A DNA stretch of 64,000 bases, taken from contig JBAZGS010000007.1 of assembly GCA_041652755.1 (NCBI GenBank), positions 1 through 64,000 of the forward strand, written 5' to 3'. The translations under genes and the position numbers were made by a program. The stretch comes from JAQTTT01 sp041652755. GTDB taxonomy: Archaea; Nanobdellota; Nanobdellia; Tiddalikarchaeales; Tiddalikarchaeaceae. A model generated the notes under the pieces. It was not told the DNA's origin and searched no databases. It saw only the letters and a program-made list of their open reading frames with translations. This document shows, piece by piece, positions 7,741 through 16,191 of this stretch; within the stretch, counting starts at the first letter, position 1, and the number at the start of each line of letters is the position of its first letter.

Positions 7741-8265
7741 TTATTCTTTTTCAAAGCTCACTAAGTAATAATAGATTTTGGCAGTTTTCCATGCATCCTT
7801 TTTTAATCCTGCTTTTTGGCTTAATTCCTGCAGGAATACTTTTTTATCTTTTATTTGCTCCCATACTTGAGGCAAGAATGTTGCGCTTAATCCTTTGCTT
7901 TCAAGGATTATTCCATAGTCTTTTTTTATTTTGCGCAATAATTCAGAAGGTGTTTTGAACAGTATTGGCTTGGCAGGACTTAGGATTGAAACCTCTATTT
8001 TAACTTTAGTAAGCTCATCTTTTGTTAATGGACTGAACCTGTAATCATTGAATGCTGCATTTATTGCATTATCAACAATGTCTTGCCATAAAGGCTTTGT
8101 TGCAGTTAATGAGCCAATGCAGCCTCTTAGTTTTTTATTGATTGTTAATGTTACAAAGCAGGCTTTTTTTTCGTAATATTTTTTCCTGTCCTCTCCATTT
8201 GGCATGAATTTTTCATTGTTGAAATATTTCTCTAATGATTTTCTTGCAATCTCTGTTAGGTTCAT
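7741..8265 (-). CDS. amrA: AMMECR1 domain protein (AmmeMemoRadiSam system protein A)
   Basis: A 174-aa single-domain protein with the signature LRGCIGSL (about 46-53) carrying the conserved Cys, then the FNDYRFSPLTKDEL segment and the EVSILSP strand typical of AMMECR1. Known archaeal members are about 190-200 aa, so this one is slightly short. The biochemical role of the family is unresolved. The radical SAM gene lies only four bases upstream on the same strand and the MEMO gene is divergent beyond it, so all three AmmeMemoRadiSam parts are present and the downstream two are almost certainly co-transcribed. Confidence 0.92.
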   Translation of the reverse strand: MNLTEIARKSLEKYFNNEKFMPNGEDRKKYYEKKACFVTLTINKKLRGCIGSLTATKPLWQDIVDNAINAAFNDYRFSPLTKDELTKVKIEVSILSPAKPILFKTPSELLRKIKKDYGIILESKGLSATFLPQVWEQIKDKKVFLQELSQKAGLKKDAWKTAKIYYYLVSFEKE

Positions 8266-8269
8266 TTTT

Positions 8270-9259
8270 TTAAAACACTCCTTCTATTTTTTCTTTGCAA
8301 TATTTGCATTCATTTTTTTTCATGTTAACAATTGTTGAATAGCCTATTCTTTTTATAATTGTTTTTTTGCAATTAGGGCAGATAGTGTCAGTTGTTTCAC
8401 CCACATTCCCTAGATAAACATTTTTCAAATATTTTTTGCAAATTATATATGAGTCTTTCATTGTTGACAATGAAGTTGGCAATTCTTTCATTAAATAATT
8501 TGGAAAATATCTTGATAAGTGAAGGGGGATATTTGGGTCAACGCTTTTTACAAATTTTGCAATTTTTTTAATCTCTTTTTTTGAGTCATTTTTTTTTGGA
8601 ATTAATAAGGTTGTAATTTCAATCCATATTTTTAATTTGCTTGCGAGCTTTATTGTTTCAAGCACTGGCTCAAGCTTTGCTTTGCATGTCTCTTTGTAGA
8701 ATTTTTCGCTGAATGATTTTAAGTCAATATTCATTGCATCAACAAAAGGACTTATTTTTTTTAGCGCCTCCTTTGACATGTATCCATTTGTGACTAATAC
8801 ATTTTTTATTCCATTTTTTTTGGCTATCTTCATTGTGTCAAGCCAGTACTCTATTGCCACTGTAGGCTCATTATAAGTGTATGCAATACTAGAGCATCCT
8901 TCACTTTTTGCATTCTTGACTATTTCTTTTGGTGCTAAATTAATTCCAATTTCAGTGTTTGACTCTTGCGAGATTTCGTAATTTTGGCAGAAGCTGCATT
9001 TGAAGTTGCATCCAACAGTGCCTACAGAGTAAGCCATTGTTCCTGGCAAGAAATGATATAAGGGTTTTTTTTCTATAGGGTCAATGTTTGCTGAGATTGC
9101 TTTTCCATAAACCATTAAGTAAAGCTTTCCTTCAATGTTCTTTCTTACTTTGCATATTCCAAAATTATTTTCTTTTATCATGCAATAGTGATTGCATGCC
9201 AAGCACTTGATATTATCCCCTTTAAGAGTTTTATAGAATAGGCATTCCTTAGCAGGCAT
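8270..9259 (-). CDS. amrS: AmmeMemoRadiSam system radical SAM enzyme
   Basis: A 329-aa radical SAM enzyme related to pyruvate-formate-lyase activases. The cluster motif CNFKCSFC (C-x3-C-x2-C, about residues 79-86) is preceded by VGTVG. An N-terminal Cys/His set (CLACNHYC) and a C-terminal CPNC...CKYC pair add likely zinc or auxiliary sites. YTYNEPTV near residue 123 is the family's substrate-side motif. It probably generates a radical on a partner protein or small molecule together with AMMECR1 and MEMO; the reaction is not known. It is followed by amrA after four bases and is divergent from the MEMO gene across 34 bases. Confidence 0.93.
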   Translation of the reverse strand: MPAKECLFYKTLKGDNIKCLACNHYCMIKENNFGICKVRKNIEGKLYLMVYGKAISANIDPIEKKPLYHFLPGTMAYSVGTVGCNFKCSFCQNYEISQESNTEIGINLAPKEIVKNAKSEGCSSIAYTYNEPTVAIEYWLDTMKIAKKNGIKNVLVTNGYMSKEALKKISPFVDAMNIDLKSFSEKFYKETCKAKLEPVLETIKLASKLKIWIEITTLLIPKKNDSKKEIKKIAKFVKSVDPNIPLHLSRYFPNYLMKELPTSLSTMKDSYIICKKYLKNVYLGNVGETTDTICPNCKKTIIKRIGYSTIVNMKKNECKYCKEKIEGVF

Positions 9260-9293
9260 AGATTTTATTAATTATGGATTCATTAAATATTTT

Positions 9294-9968
9294 ATGAATT
9301 GGTACCCTGAAAATAAGGCTGAATTAAGCGAAATGGTTTTTTCCTTCATTTCTGAGATTAAATTAAAAAAAATTAACGGAGTCATTGTGCCTCATGCAGG
9401 CTACGAGTTCTCAGGCAAGATTGCTGGAAAGGCTTATTCTTACGCCAAAGGTTTCGAGCAGGCTGTTGTTTTCGGCCCAAGCCATTATGAATATTTTAAG
9501 GGAGTGAAATGCTTGAAAGCTGCAAAAACTCCGATTGGTGATTTAAAGATTATTGGAAATGATTTTAAGAAAATTAACTACGAGCACTCTGTGCAAAACC
9601 AGCTGCCTTTTCTGAAGTTTTTGGGAATAAAAAAGGTTTTGCCTTTGGTTGTTGGAGAAATTACTCAAAGTGAGGCCAAAAAAATTGCAGAGCAATTCAA
9701 AGACTTTAAGGGCTTATTCGTTTTCTCGACTGATTTGTCGCATTTTTTTGAATATGATAAAGCCAAAAAAATTGACACTGATTCTATTGATAAAATAATA
9801 GAATTAGATTCAAATAAAATTGATGCCTGCGGAATCAATGCGCTCAAAATATTTTTTGAGCTTGCTAAAATTAAAGAAGTTAAGCCAGAATTGGTTGAAT
9901 ACAAAAACTCCGGAGATATTACAATAGACAAATCCTCAGTTGTGGGTTATGCTAGCTTCATTTTTTGA
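9294..9968 (+). CDS. amrB: MEMO1 family protein (AmmeMemoRadiSam system protein B)
   Basis: A 224-aa protein of the MEMO1 family, which shares the extradiol-dioxygenase-like fold. The candidate iron ligands known from MEMO1 are present: His in PHAGY (H34), His in GPSHYEY (H64) and Cys in DACGIN (C179). The family segment EHSVQNQLPFLKFL lies at 97-110. Human MEMO1 binds iron and is linked to redox and copper handling; the archaeal role is unknown. At 224 aa it is somewhat shorter than the usual 270-290. It diverges from the radical SAM gene, with overlapping promoters in a 34-base gap. Confidence 0.92.
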   Translation: MNWYPENKAELSEMVFSFISEIKLKKINGVIVPHAGYEFSGKIAGKAYSYAKGFEQAVVFGPSHYEYFKGVKCLKAAKTPIGDLKIIGNDFKKINYEHSVQNQLPFLKFLGIKKVLPLVVGEITQSEAKKIAEQFKDFKGLFVFSTDLSHFFEYDKAKKIDTDSIDKIIELDSNKIDACGINALKIFFELAKIKEVKPELVEYKNSGDITIDKSSVVGYASFIF

Positions 9969-10290
9969 TTTCTATTCTATCCCCTTTTTTTATCTTGAAT
10001 CTTGAATTAATGGGGAATTCGTAAACTCTTTTTTGGCCTATGCTTGGTGGGAAGAATTTGCTTTTTTTGCACTTTATTACTTTCAAAACTTTGCCGTTTT
10101 TGTCAGTCCATGCAGCAATGAATTCAAAATTCACAAAATAAGAGTCAAGCACTGAATCAGGAGCCATGTAAATTATAAAAGCATCATAGGGCTTGAATGA
10201 TTTCCTGAACCTTAAGCCAAACAAGCTTTTTAGGTATTGGCAGTCGCAGACGTTTTTCGCAATCACTTTGTTGTTTAGAAGGATTTCCAT
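9958..10290 (-). CDS. DUF192 family protein
   Basis: A 110-aa DUF192 protein. It shows the GLRFRKSFKPYDAFIIYM segment (about residues 25-42), a variant of the usual GLMFR...GMLF core, followed by the F...I...W strand and GQKRVYEFP. The function of the family is unknown. I chose the ATG at 10290 rather than an in-frame TTG at 10305 because a TATA box (CTTATAAAAAG on this strand) lies about 26 bases before it, giving a leaderless mRNA. It overlaps the 3' end of the MEMO gene by 11 bases on the opposite strand. Confidence 0.8.
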   Translation of the reverse strand: MEILLNNKVIAKNVCDCQYLKSLFGLRFRKSFKPYDAFIIYMAPDSVLDSYFVNFEFIAAWTDKNGKVLKVIKCKKSKFFPPSIGQKRVYEFPINSRFKIKKGDRIEIKK

Positions 10291-10377
10291 AAAGGTTTGA
10301 ATCAAAGAGGCTTTTTATAAGTTTTTTTTATTGCCAATTCAAAAGATTTAAATAAGAATTATTTTAATGATTAAGAT

Positions 10378-10893
10378 ATGCTTATGTCTGTCTTTGGTAA
10401 CTCCCCTAAGAATCATCATCAAATTCTTGAATTCTTAAAGCCTATGCCTGAAACTTCGCTTATTCGGGTGGATAATCATGAGGATTTAATAAAGTCCAGT
10501 TTTGGGTATTCTTTGCCTTGCGCAAGGTACATGAATGTCGTGTTTCAAAAGCAGTATTTTGATAATGTTTTTTGGATTAGCAAAAACTTTGATTATAAAG
10601 TAAGGAGCTATGAAAATAATGGTTCTTTTTTAGGGGATTATCATTTCAATGAATTAGACAAGGCTTTAAATTTTTTAAGCAATGCATCTTTTGAAAAAAT
10701 AGTGCTTGACATTGACCCTGACATCCTTGCTGATTATGATACTGGCTTTTCAAAAGGTTCGATGAAAAACGCTGAGCTTACGGAGTTAATAAAACATTTT
10801 GACTGCAAAAAAAATATTCAACTTTTCTTCCTTGCAGGCCCTAAGGAATTCTTAGGCGAATTATTGAAAGATGCTTTTTATTGCATTCAGTAA
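10378..10893 (+). CDS. arginase-fold-like protein (UPF0489-like, tentative)
   Basis: A 171-aa protein not matching a family I can name with confidence. It has the metal-site pattern of arginase/deacetylase-fold enzymes: VDNHEDL (D32, H34, D36), an NVFWI strand, VLDIDPDIL (D111, D113, D115) and an early HH pair at 13-14. UPF0489 proteins share this scheme. It is short for the fold (usually 250 aa or more), so it may be a reduced or degenerate member. Substrate unknown. Its 3' end overlaps the convergent MarC gene by 33 bases. Confidence 0.6.
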   Translation: MLMSVFGNSPKNHHQILEFLKPMPETSLIRVDNHEDLIKSSFGYSLPCARYMNVVFQKQYFDNVFWISKNFDYKVRSYENNGSFLGDYHFNELDKALNFLSNASFEKIVLDIDPDILADYDTGFSKGSMKNAELTELIKHFDCKKNIQLFFLAGPKEFLGELLKDAFYCIQ

Positions 10894-11448
10894 AAATTGT
10901 ATTCCAACAGCAAGCATTAAAAGCCCTGTTATTTTGATGTTTAAATAATGAAGGTTCTCGTTTTTTGAATTGCTAGATAAGAATTTGTATGAAAAAATCA
11001 TGAATAAATAATTGATGAGTATTGCTATAATTCCAATAATTAAGGAGTACAGAAATGTTGAATAAGAGCTTATTAAAGTTATTATGCTTATGCTTGCCGG
11101 ACCAACAATAAGGGGCATTCCCACACTTAAGTAAAGAATGCTTTTGCTTTTATCTGTAATGTCAAAAATTTCTTCTTTGAATAAATAATTTATTCCAAAA
11201 ATGGATAAGCTTAATCCACAGGCCATTATTAATGCGTTATCACTAACCCCCAAAATTGTCTTAAAAACAAAAGGCCCGATTAGTGCAAATACAAGTATTA
11301 ATATTAAACCTATTAAGTTGCTGTAATTTATTACATCCCTTATTTTTTTTTTATCTTTTATTTGCCTGGATAATTGGCTTGATAATAAGGCTTTACTAAA
11401 CGGGTTAAGCGCAACTATTAATATTATTAAATCTGTCAAAAAACTCAT
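10861..11448 (-). CDS. MarC family membrane protein (UPF0056)
   Basis: A 195-aa integral membrane protein with about six hydrophobic helices. It has the family's early NPFSK motif (residues 16-20) and the MPLIVGPASISIITL segment near 110, corresponding to the conserved MPLxxGP of MarC proteins. Their transported substrate is not established, although the name derives from an antibiotic-resistance locus. It is 26 bases downstream of the HD gene on the same strand, so the two may be co-transcribed. Length is typical. Confidence 0.85.
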   Translation of the reverse strand: MSFLTDLIILIVALNPFSKALLSSQLSRQIKDKKKIRDVINYSNLIGLILILVFALIGPFVFKTILGVSDNALIMACGLSLSIFGINYLFKEEIFDITDKSKSILYLSVGMPLIVGPASISIITLISSYSTFLYSLIIGIIAILINYLFMIFSYKFLSSNSKNENLHYLNIKITGLLMLAVGIQFLLNAIKSIFQ

Positions 11449-11473
11449 TATCTTTTATTATTTTGCTCTAATA

Positions 11474-12268
11474 TTATAAAATTTCTGATTTTAATTCATC
11501 CAAGAATTTTTGGATGAATTCCAACTCATCATGTTCCATTATTTTTGAAACCAGAGTATTTTGCGAAGCAAAGGGCTCTTTAATATCATAGGGTTTTAGG
11601 TCAGAATTCTTCCTTATGAGCTCTATTAATAATGTTGCTTGCTTTAAAGAATTATTAGTTAATTCATCATTAACTCTTTCTAAGAATTTAAGCATGAATT
11701 CATGCCTTTTGGCGGCTTCTTTTTTTAGCAAAGGCACAGTTATTTCATCCTTTAATTTTAGCAGCTTAAAAAAGAAATGGTCTAAGCTGTAAGTATAATC
11801 ATCTATTTCTCTATTCTTTGCCAAAGGGTCTTTCAAGTGATAGGGTTTTTTTAAAACATTATGGCTTGTTGTTCTTATTATTCCTATTGCCCCTGTTGCA
11901 TCTAGCCTATCAGCTTCCTGAAGAATTCTTGCCTCAAGGGTTTTTGGAATTATTCCTTTGCTGTGCCTGTGATTTTCTATGCAATAAACTATTTTTTCAA
12001 TTTTGTCAGCATTAAAATTTATTGACTCCAAATATTTTTTAGCCCATTTTGCTCCAATGCTTGCATGGCATTCTCCTGTTTTAGACTCATTGTCCCTTGC
12101 AATGTCATGCAAAAGAGCTGAGGTTAGTAACACTTCAGTGTCAATTTTATTAAGTGATTGCTTGGAGATTTTTGAGCATAAGTTGTAAACCCTTAAAACA
12201 TGATCAAATGAGTGCCCTGAATGATTCATAAAAGATTCTGCATAATTTTGTATCTCATTTAAATCCAT
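11474..12268 (-). CDS. HD-domain phosphohydrolase
   Basis: A 264-aa protein with a complete HD metal site: H in HSFDHVLRV near residue 20, the HD pair in LLHDIARD near 53, histidines in NHRHSKG near 95, and an Asp in QEADRLDATG near 118. The layout resembles the YedJ/uncharacterised HD hydrolases that act on nucleotides or related phosphoesters. The C-terminal 100 residues are helical. It diverges from the ribosomal S13 operon, and its start lies 89 bases from the S13 start. Substrate unknown. Confidence 0.88.
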   Translation of the reverse strand: MDLNEIQNYAESFMNHSGHSFDHVLRVYNLCSKISKQSLNKIDTEVLLTSALLHDIARDNESKTGECHASIGAKWAKKYLESINFNADKIEKIVYCIENHRHSKGIIPKTLEARILQEADRLDATGAIGIIRTTSHNVLKKPYHLKDPLAKNREIDDYTYSLDHFFFKLLKLKDEITVPLLKKEAAKRHEFMLKFLERVNDELTNNSLKQATLLIELIRKNSDLKPYDIKEPFASQNTLVSKIMEHDELEFIQKFLDELKSEIL

Positions 12269-12320
12269 ATTTTAGTCTAAAAGCAAGTATTTTATAATCC
12301 TTTTTAAAAATAATCGCAAT

Positions 12321-12346
12321 ATTTTTAAATTAATCACTGTTTTTTA
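12321..12346 (+). promoter_or_regulatory. promoter of the uS13 operon (TATA box plus shared downstream element)
   Basis: TTTTTAAAT at 12322-12330 is a TATA-type box about 27-36 bases before the uS13 ATG, so the mRNA is nearly leaderless. It is followed by ATCACTGTTTTTTA, and the same box plus element recurs before the eL18 operon at 27406-27431 with only two bases different between them. Confidence 0.75.
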
Positions 12347-12357
12347 AGTTAATTAAC

Positions 12358-12894
12358 ATGAAAGCGGAAAAGAACAGTAAACAAGAGAAAGGCAAAGAGA
12401 GTACTCATAATAAACCTGAAAAGCCTGCTTATGTAGCAAAACCTGACCTTGTTAATACTGTTATTGTGCGTATTGCAAGCACTGATATAAAAGGAAATAA
12501 AAAAGCAGTTAAAGGATTATGTACAATTAGGGGAATTGGCGATATGTTCAGTAATGCTATTTTAAATATTGCTGGAATCAGTTCAAAAAAAACTATTGGA
12601 GAATTATCTGAAAGCGAAGTCAAAAAAATTGAAGACATACTTAAAACTCCTGAGAATTATAATATGCCTGATTTTTTATTTAACAGAAAACTTGACCCTG
12701 AAACAATGAAAGATGGCCACATTGTTGGAAATGACTTAAGGCTTATGAATGATTTTGACATTAGAAGACTAAAGCGTATAAGATCTTATAAGGGAATAAG
12801 GCATAATTTAGGATTAAAAGTTAGAGGGCAAAGGATTAAGAGATTCAGAAAAGGCGGAGCAGCTGTTGCCAAAAAGAAAGTGAAGTTGAAGTAA
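12358..12894 (+). CDS. rps13: small ribosomal subunit protein uS13
   Basis: A 178-aa S13 with the archaeal/eukaryotic build. After a lysine-rich extension of about 30 residues, LVNTVIVRIASTDIKGNKK begins the fold, followed by the helix-two-turn-helix GIRGIG-type motif (CTIRGIGDMFSNAI). The tail has the SYKGIRHNLGLKVRGQR motif that contacts tRNA, and a basic end. It sits at the subunit head and forms bridges to the large subunit. It is the first gene of the uS13-uS4-uS11-Rpo3 operon, ending one base before uS4. Confidence 0.97.
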   Translation: MKAEKNSKQEKGKESTHNKPEKPAYVAKPDLVNTVIVRIASTDIKGNKKAVKGLCTIRGIGDMFSNAILNIAGISSKKTIGELSESEVKKIEDILKTPENYNMPDFLFNRKLDPETMKDGHIVGNDLRLMNDFDIRRLKRIRSYKGIRHNLGLKVRGQRIKRFRKGGAAVAKKKVKLK

Positions 12895-12895
12895 T

Positions 12896-13534
12896 ATGGG
12901 AGATATTAAAAAATTAAAAAAATCATATGAAAGGCCAAAGAAGCCTTGGGAAAAGGATAGGATTTTACAGGAGAAGGAGCTTAAAAAAAAATACGGTTAT
13001 TTTAGCAAAAAAGAAATCTGGGGATTTAACGCTTTGCTTAGAGGTTTCAGGCAGCAAGCTAGAAAGATTTTCGCATCAACATCTGAACAAAGCAAGAAAG
13101 AAGGAGAGAATTTGCTTAAAAAAATCTATAATATGGGATTACTTGAAGAGAAAGCAACTTTTGATGATGTATTAGGACTTAGCATTGATGATATTAGCAA
13201 AAGAAGGCTTGTAAGCTTTGTTGTTAATAAGGGCATTGCTAGAACTCCTAAGCAAGCAAGACAATTCATTGTTCATAAGCACATCTTGGTTAATGGCAAA
13301 AAAGTTAATGCCCCAAATTATCTTGTTTTAAGAAAAGAAGAAAATAGTATTGAATTCGCGGATAATAGTGTATTAAAAGACCCTAAGCATCCTTTAATTA
13401 CTGCAATGGCTAGCATTTCAAGAGATGTTAAATTAGAGAAAGAGGAACAAATTGTTAAAAAATTAAAAGAAGACTCTAAGAAAGATATTAAAGTGGAAAA
13501 AGCTACAAAGAAACCCATTGAGGTGAAGGAATAA
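12896..13534 (+). CDS. rps4: small ribosomal subunit protein uS4
   Basis: A 212-aa S4. The N-terminal KKLKKSYERPKKPWEKDRI stretch is the archaeal form, and the S4 RNA-binding domain is visible as RTPKQARQFIVHKHILVNGK near residues 115-135. The C-terminal 35 residues are an added lysine/glutamate-rich tail, longer than in many archaea. It is a primary 16S rRNA binder in small-subunit assembly. The gene starts one base after the uS13 stop and abuts uS11, so translation is probably coupled along the operon. Confidence 0.97.
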   Translation: MGDIKKLKKSYERPKKPWEKDRILQEKELKKKYGYFSKKEIWGFNALLRGFRQQARKIFASTSEQSKKEGENLLKKIYNMGLLEEKATFDDVLGLSIDDISKRRLVSFVVNKGIARTPKQARQFIVHKHILVNGKKVNAPNYLVLRKEENSIEFADNSVLKDPKHPLITAMASISRDVKLEKEEQIVKKLKEDSKKDIKVEKATKKPIEVKE

Positions 13535-13930
13535 ATGGCTGAAAAAATAAGGTACGGTGTTGCGCATATTTATTCAAGTTATAATAATACTTTAATTCAT
13601 GTTACTGATATTACTGGCTCTGAAACTTTAAGCTTCAGAAGCGGCGGAAGAGTTGTTAAGCAAGGAAGGCAAGAAGGAAGCCCTAATGCTGCCATGATGA
13701 TGGCTAAGGATATGTCAGAAGAGTTAATAAATAAAGGCATTAATGCTTTGCATATTAAAATAAGAGCTCCAGGAGGCCATAATGGCCCTAATAATCCAGG
13801 AAAAGGCGCTCAGGCAGCTTTAAGGGCTTTTTCAAGAGCAGGCATTAAAATTGGCAATATTGAAGATGTTACTCCTAAACCTCATGATGGTTGCAGAAAA
13901 AAAGGAGGGAAAAAAGGAAGAAGATTATGA
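13535..13930 (+). CDS. rps11: small ribosomal subunit protein uS11
   Basis: A 131-aa S11 with the universal core: YNNTLIHVTDITGSET near residue 17, the KIRAPGGHNGPN segment near 78, and the C-terminal DVTPKPHDGCRKKGGKKGRR tail that contacts 16S rRNA near the mRNA exit and E site. Length is typical for archaea. Its start directly abuts the uS4 stop, and its stop overlaps the Rpo3 start as ATGA. Confidence 0.98.
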   Translation: MAEKIRYGVAHIYSSYNNTLIHVTDITGSETLSFRSGGRVVKQGRQEGSPNAAMMMAKDMSEELINKGINALHIKIRAPGGHNGPNNPGKGAQAALRAFSRAGIKIGNIEDVTPKPHDGCRKKGGKKGRRL

Positions 13931-14685
13931 AAGCTAAAATTTTAAAGGAAAATGATGAAAAATTAGTAATTAATCTTTCAAAGATTGATTTCGAAACTGC
14001 TAACAGCATTAGAAGGGCTTGCATGAACATGGTTCCTACTATTGCAATTGAAGATGTTGAAATCACTGAAAATAATTCTGCATTATATGATGAAATCTTG
14101 GCACATAGACTTGGGCTTATTCCTTTAAAGACTGATTTAAAGACTTATGTCAAGTCTGAAGATTGCAAGTGCAAAGGTGCTGGTTGCGCTAGGTGCACTG
14201 TTGAATTCACATTAGTTAAAAAAGGCCCATGCACTGTTTATGCTAAAGACTTACTTTCATCTGATAACAAGGTTGTTCCTGTTTTTCCTGAGATGATTAT
14301 TGACAAATTATTTGAGAATCAGGAGATTAAGCTTATTGCAAAGGCTAAGCTGAACAATGCTGATTACCATATTAAGCACTCTGCTTGCAATGCATTCTAT
14401 AAATTCGAGCCAATTGTTGAAGTCTTAGCTAAATCTAAAGAATTAGACAATATTTGCCCTAAAAAAGTTTTCAAAAACGGCGAAGTTGATTCTGAAAAAA
14501 TAATGGACTGCAATTTATGCTTGGCTTGCTCTGACGCATTCCCTAAAAATGTTAAAGTCTCCAGCGGAAAAGACATTATTTTCACTGTTGAATCATTCGG
14601 GCAGCTAAATCCTAAGGAAATCTTCAACACTGCTTTGAAAGAGTTATCTAATGGCTTGGAAGAAATAAAGAAATCTTTAAAATAA
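13927..14685 (+). CDS. rpo3: RNA polymerase subunit Rpo3 (subunit D)
   Basis: A 252-aa D subunit, the archaeal counterpart of bacterial alpha and eukaryotic RPB3, which dimerises with Rpo11 to start polymerase assembly. Dimerisation elements NSIRRACMNMVPTIAIEDV and HRLGLIPL are clear. It carries a CKCKGAGCARC set near residues 79-89 and a second cluster, CPKK...CNLCLAC, around 178-206, matching the domain that binds Fe-S or zinc in some archaea. I start it at the ATG at 13927, which overlaps the uS11 stop, rather than 36 bases upstream inside uS11. Last gene of the operon. Confidence 0.97.
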   Translation: MKAKILKENDEKLVINLSKIDFETANSIRRACMNMVPTIAIEDVEITENNSALYDEILAHRLGLIPLKTDLKTYVKSEDCKCKGAGCARCTVEFTLVKKGPCTVYAKDLLSSDNKVVPVFPEMIIDKLFENQEIKLIAKAKLNNADYHIKHSACNAFYKFEPIVEVLAKSKELDNICPKKVFKNGEVDSEKIMDCNLCLACSDAFPKNVKVSSGKDIIFTVESFGQLNPKEIFNTALKELSNGLEEIKKSLK

Positions 14686-14706
14686 CATTAATTTATTGTT
14701 TTTGCC

Positions 14707-15450
14707 ATGCAAAGGTTACAAAGAGACAATTGTTTAATCAAAAATATTGAAGATTCTGGAACTATTGAAAACTTGGTTAAAGCCCCTTTGGCTGAAAGAT
14801 GGAAAGAGTTTTTTAATTTAAATTTTCAAATAAATTTTTTGGACTCGCCTAGCCAATCATATATTTTGAACTATTTTGACAAAAAAATCAACTTAGACTT
14901 GTGCAAATATTTTAAGATTAATGAAGAATATGAAATCTCGTGCGATTTAGGCAAGGAAACTCAAAGCCTTTGCAATGGATTAAACTACAAAACATGCAGC
15001 TGGTATAATTACCAATTTTTAGTAAAAAAATTAAGCAATGAATTGAATCCTCAAGAGCTGGAGTTATTTTATAAATTTTGGATTACTGGCATTGGATTAA
15101 GATATACAAAGAAAAGGATTGAAGAGCACTTAGCCAAGCATTTAAACGAGAATAATATTTTCAGCAAAGATTGGTTCATTAGCGCTGATAATTTGAAAGA
15201 TATTTATTTAAAAGTTCCTGGCGCTGATTTGGAGTCTGATTTGATAAAAAAATATGAAGCAATGCTAAATAATAACTCCTTTGATTTAGTGGATAAGCTT
15301 GAAAAATTGCTTAGGCATTACATTAAGCATTTTGATATTTCAACCCCTGTTCCATTAAAAGGCGCTAAAGAGTTCAGGGAATTGGTTAAAACTAAGGATT
15401 TTGATGTAATCTTGTTTAATGGAGTTTCATTGAAACCTTTTGATTTCTAA
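14707..15450 (+). CDS. conserved-looking protein of unknown function
   Basis: I do not recognise this 247-aa protein. It is predicted mostly helical, with a Cys-containing segment (CDLGKETQSLCNGLNYKTC, residues 80-98) holding three cysteines that could bind a metal, and a W/F-rich middle. No catalytic motif stands out. It begins 21 bases after Rpo3 in the same direction, so it may be read through from the ribosomal operon, though a separate start cannot be excluded. It ends 48 bases before tRNA-Leu. Confidence 0.7.
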   Translation: MQRLQRDNCLIKNIEDSGTIENLVKAPLAERWKEFFNLNFQINFLDSPSQSYILNYFDKKINLDLCKYFKINEEYEISCDLGKETQSLCNGLNYKTCSWYNYQFLVKKLSNELNPQELELFYKFWITGIGLRYTKKRIEEHLAKHLNENNIFSKDWFISADNLKDIYLKVPGADLESDLIKKYEAMLNNNSFDLVDKLEKLLRHYIKHFDISTPVPLKGAKEFRELVKTKDFDVILFNGVSLKPFDF

Positions 15451-15498
15451 AACTTTTTAAAATAATAGATTTCAATTAATAACTAGTCTATCTTTAAT

Positions 15499-15584
15499 GT
15501 GGGGGTGGCAGAGTCTGGTCAAACGCGCAGGACTTAAGATCCTGTAGGTTAGTCCTTGCGAGGGTTCAAATCCCTTCCCCCACA
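15499..15584 (+). tRNA. tRNA-Leu (UAA anticodon)
   Basis: An 86-nt class II tRNA. Acceptor GTGGGGG pairs with CCCCCAC, the anticodon stem CAGGA/TCCTG encloses CTTAAGA (anticodon TAA), and there is a long variable arm between the anticodon and T arms. The T-stem GAGGG/CCCTT encloses TTCAAAT. Discriminator A; no CCA encoded; no intron. Its 3' end is imperfectly repeated at 16192-16222. Confidence 0.95.
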
Positions 15585-15613
15585 CACAATTTCATTTTTT
15601 AGAAAGTATTTTT

Positions 15614-16155
15614 TCAATTTTTTTGATTTTTTCTTTTACTTTTCTCAGGTTCATTAAGATGATTTTCAGTGCTTGAAACATTCTCATTACTTCTTTGTTC
15701 TAATTCTTTTTTTGCAACTCCTGCAACTTCCCCTCCTTGAACAGCTGCGTCTTTGTTTTGATTGAATCCTTGAGCATCCTTGTTTCTTGCTATTCTTGTT
15801 GTTGATGCTTCTCCAAGCATTGTAAATATTAGTTCCAAATCATTCATGTGGTCTCTCAAATTTTCACGACTTAAGCCTTTGAACTTAATATTCCTTTCGT
15901 GCTGGCACAGTTCATTCCTTGTTTTCCTCCTTTTGTTTGAACTTCAAGGGTAGTGGCAATTTGCCCCCACCCTTCAGATAATACTTCATCACGCCTTCTC
16001 ATATCCTTAATATAACCTTTAGGATCCTTGGAATCAGTCAAAACAGATATTACATCCTCTATTACAAACCACCATTCATCATTAAACCATGTTCTTCTAA
16101 TATTTTTGTCCTCAAAAACAACTAAAGCATTATCACTATCCATAATAAGAATCAA
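15614..16155 (-). pseudogene. decayed Bro-N family antirepressor gene
   Basis: Two reading frames are pieces of one protein. From 16155 down to about 15885 a Bro-N domain reads IRRTWFNDEWWFVIEDVI and continues to NCASTKGIL. From about 15890 down to 15614 another frame gives FKGLSRENLRDHMNDLELIF and a C-terminal tail with the VAG motif. In intact relatives I recall, roughly 100 residues lie between these parts. Here they are joined by an internal deletion with a frame change near 15880-15890. Such proteins resemble phage antirepressors and DinD-type proteins. The gene lies just behind tRNA-Leu, so this looks like the relic of an integrated element. Confidence 0.8.
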
Positions 16156-16191
16156 ATAATTATAGATTAATAAAGTTATGATATTAGTTCC

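Noticed and set aside
15614..15859. Separate small gene on the minus strand behind tRNA-Leu
   Set aside because: Its sequence is the C-terminal part of the same Bro-N family protein as the next upstream frame, so it is a fragment of one decayed gene.
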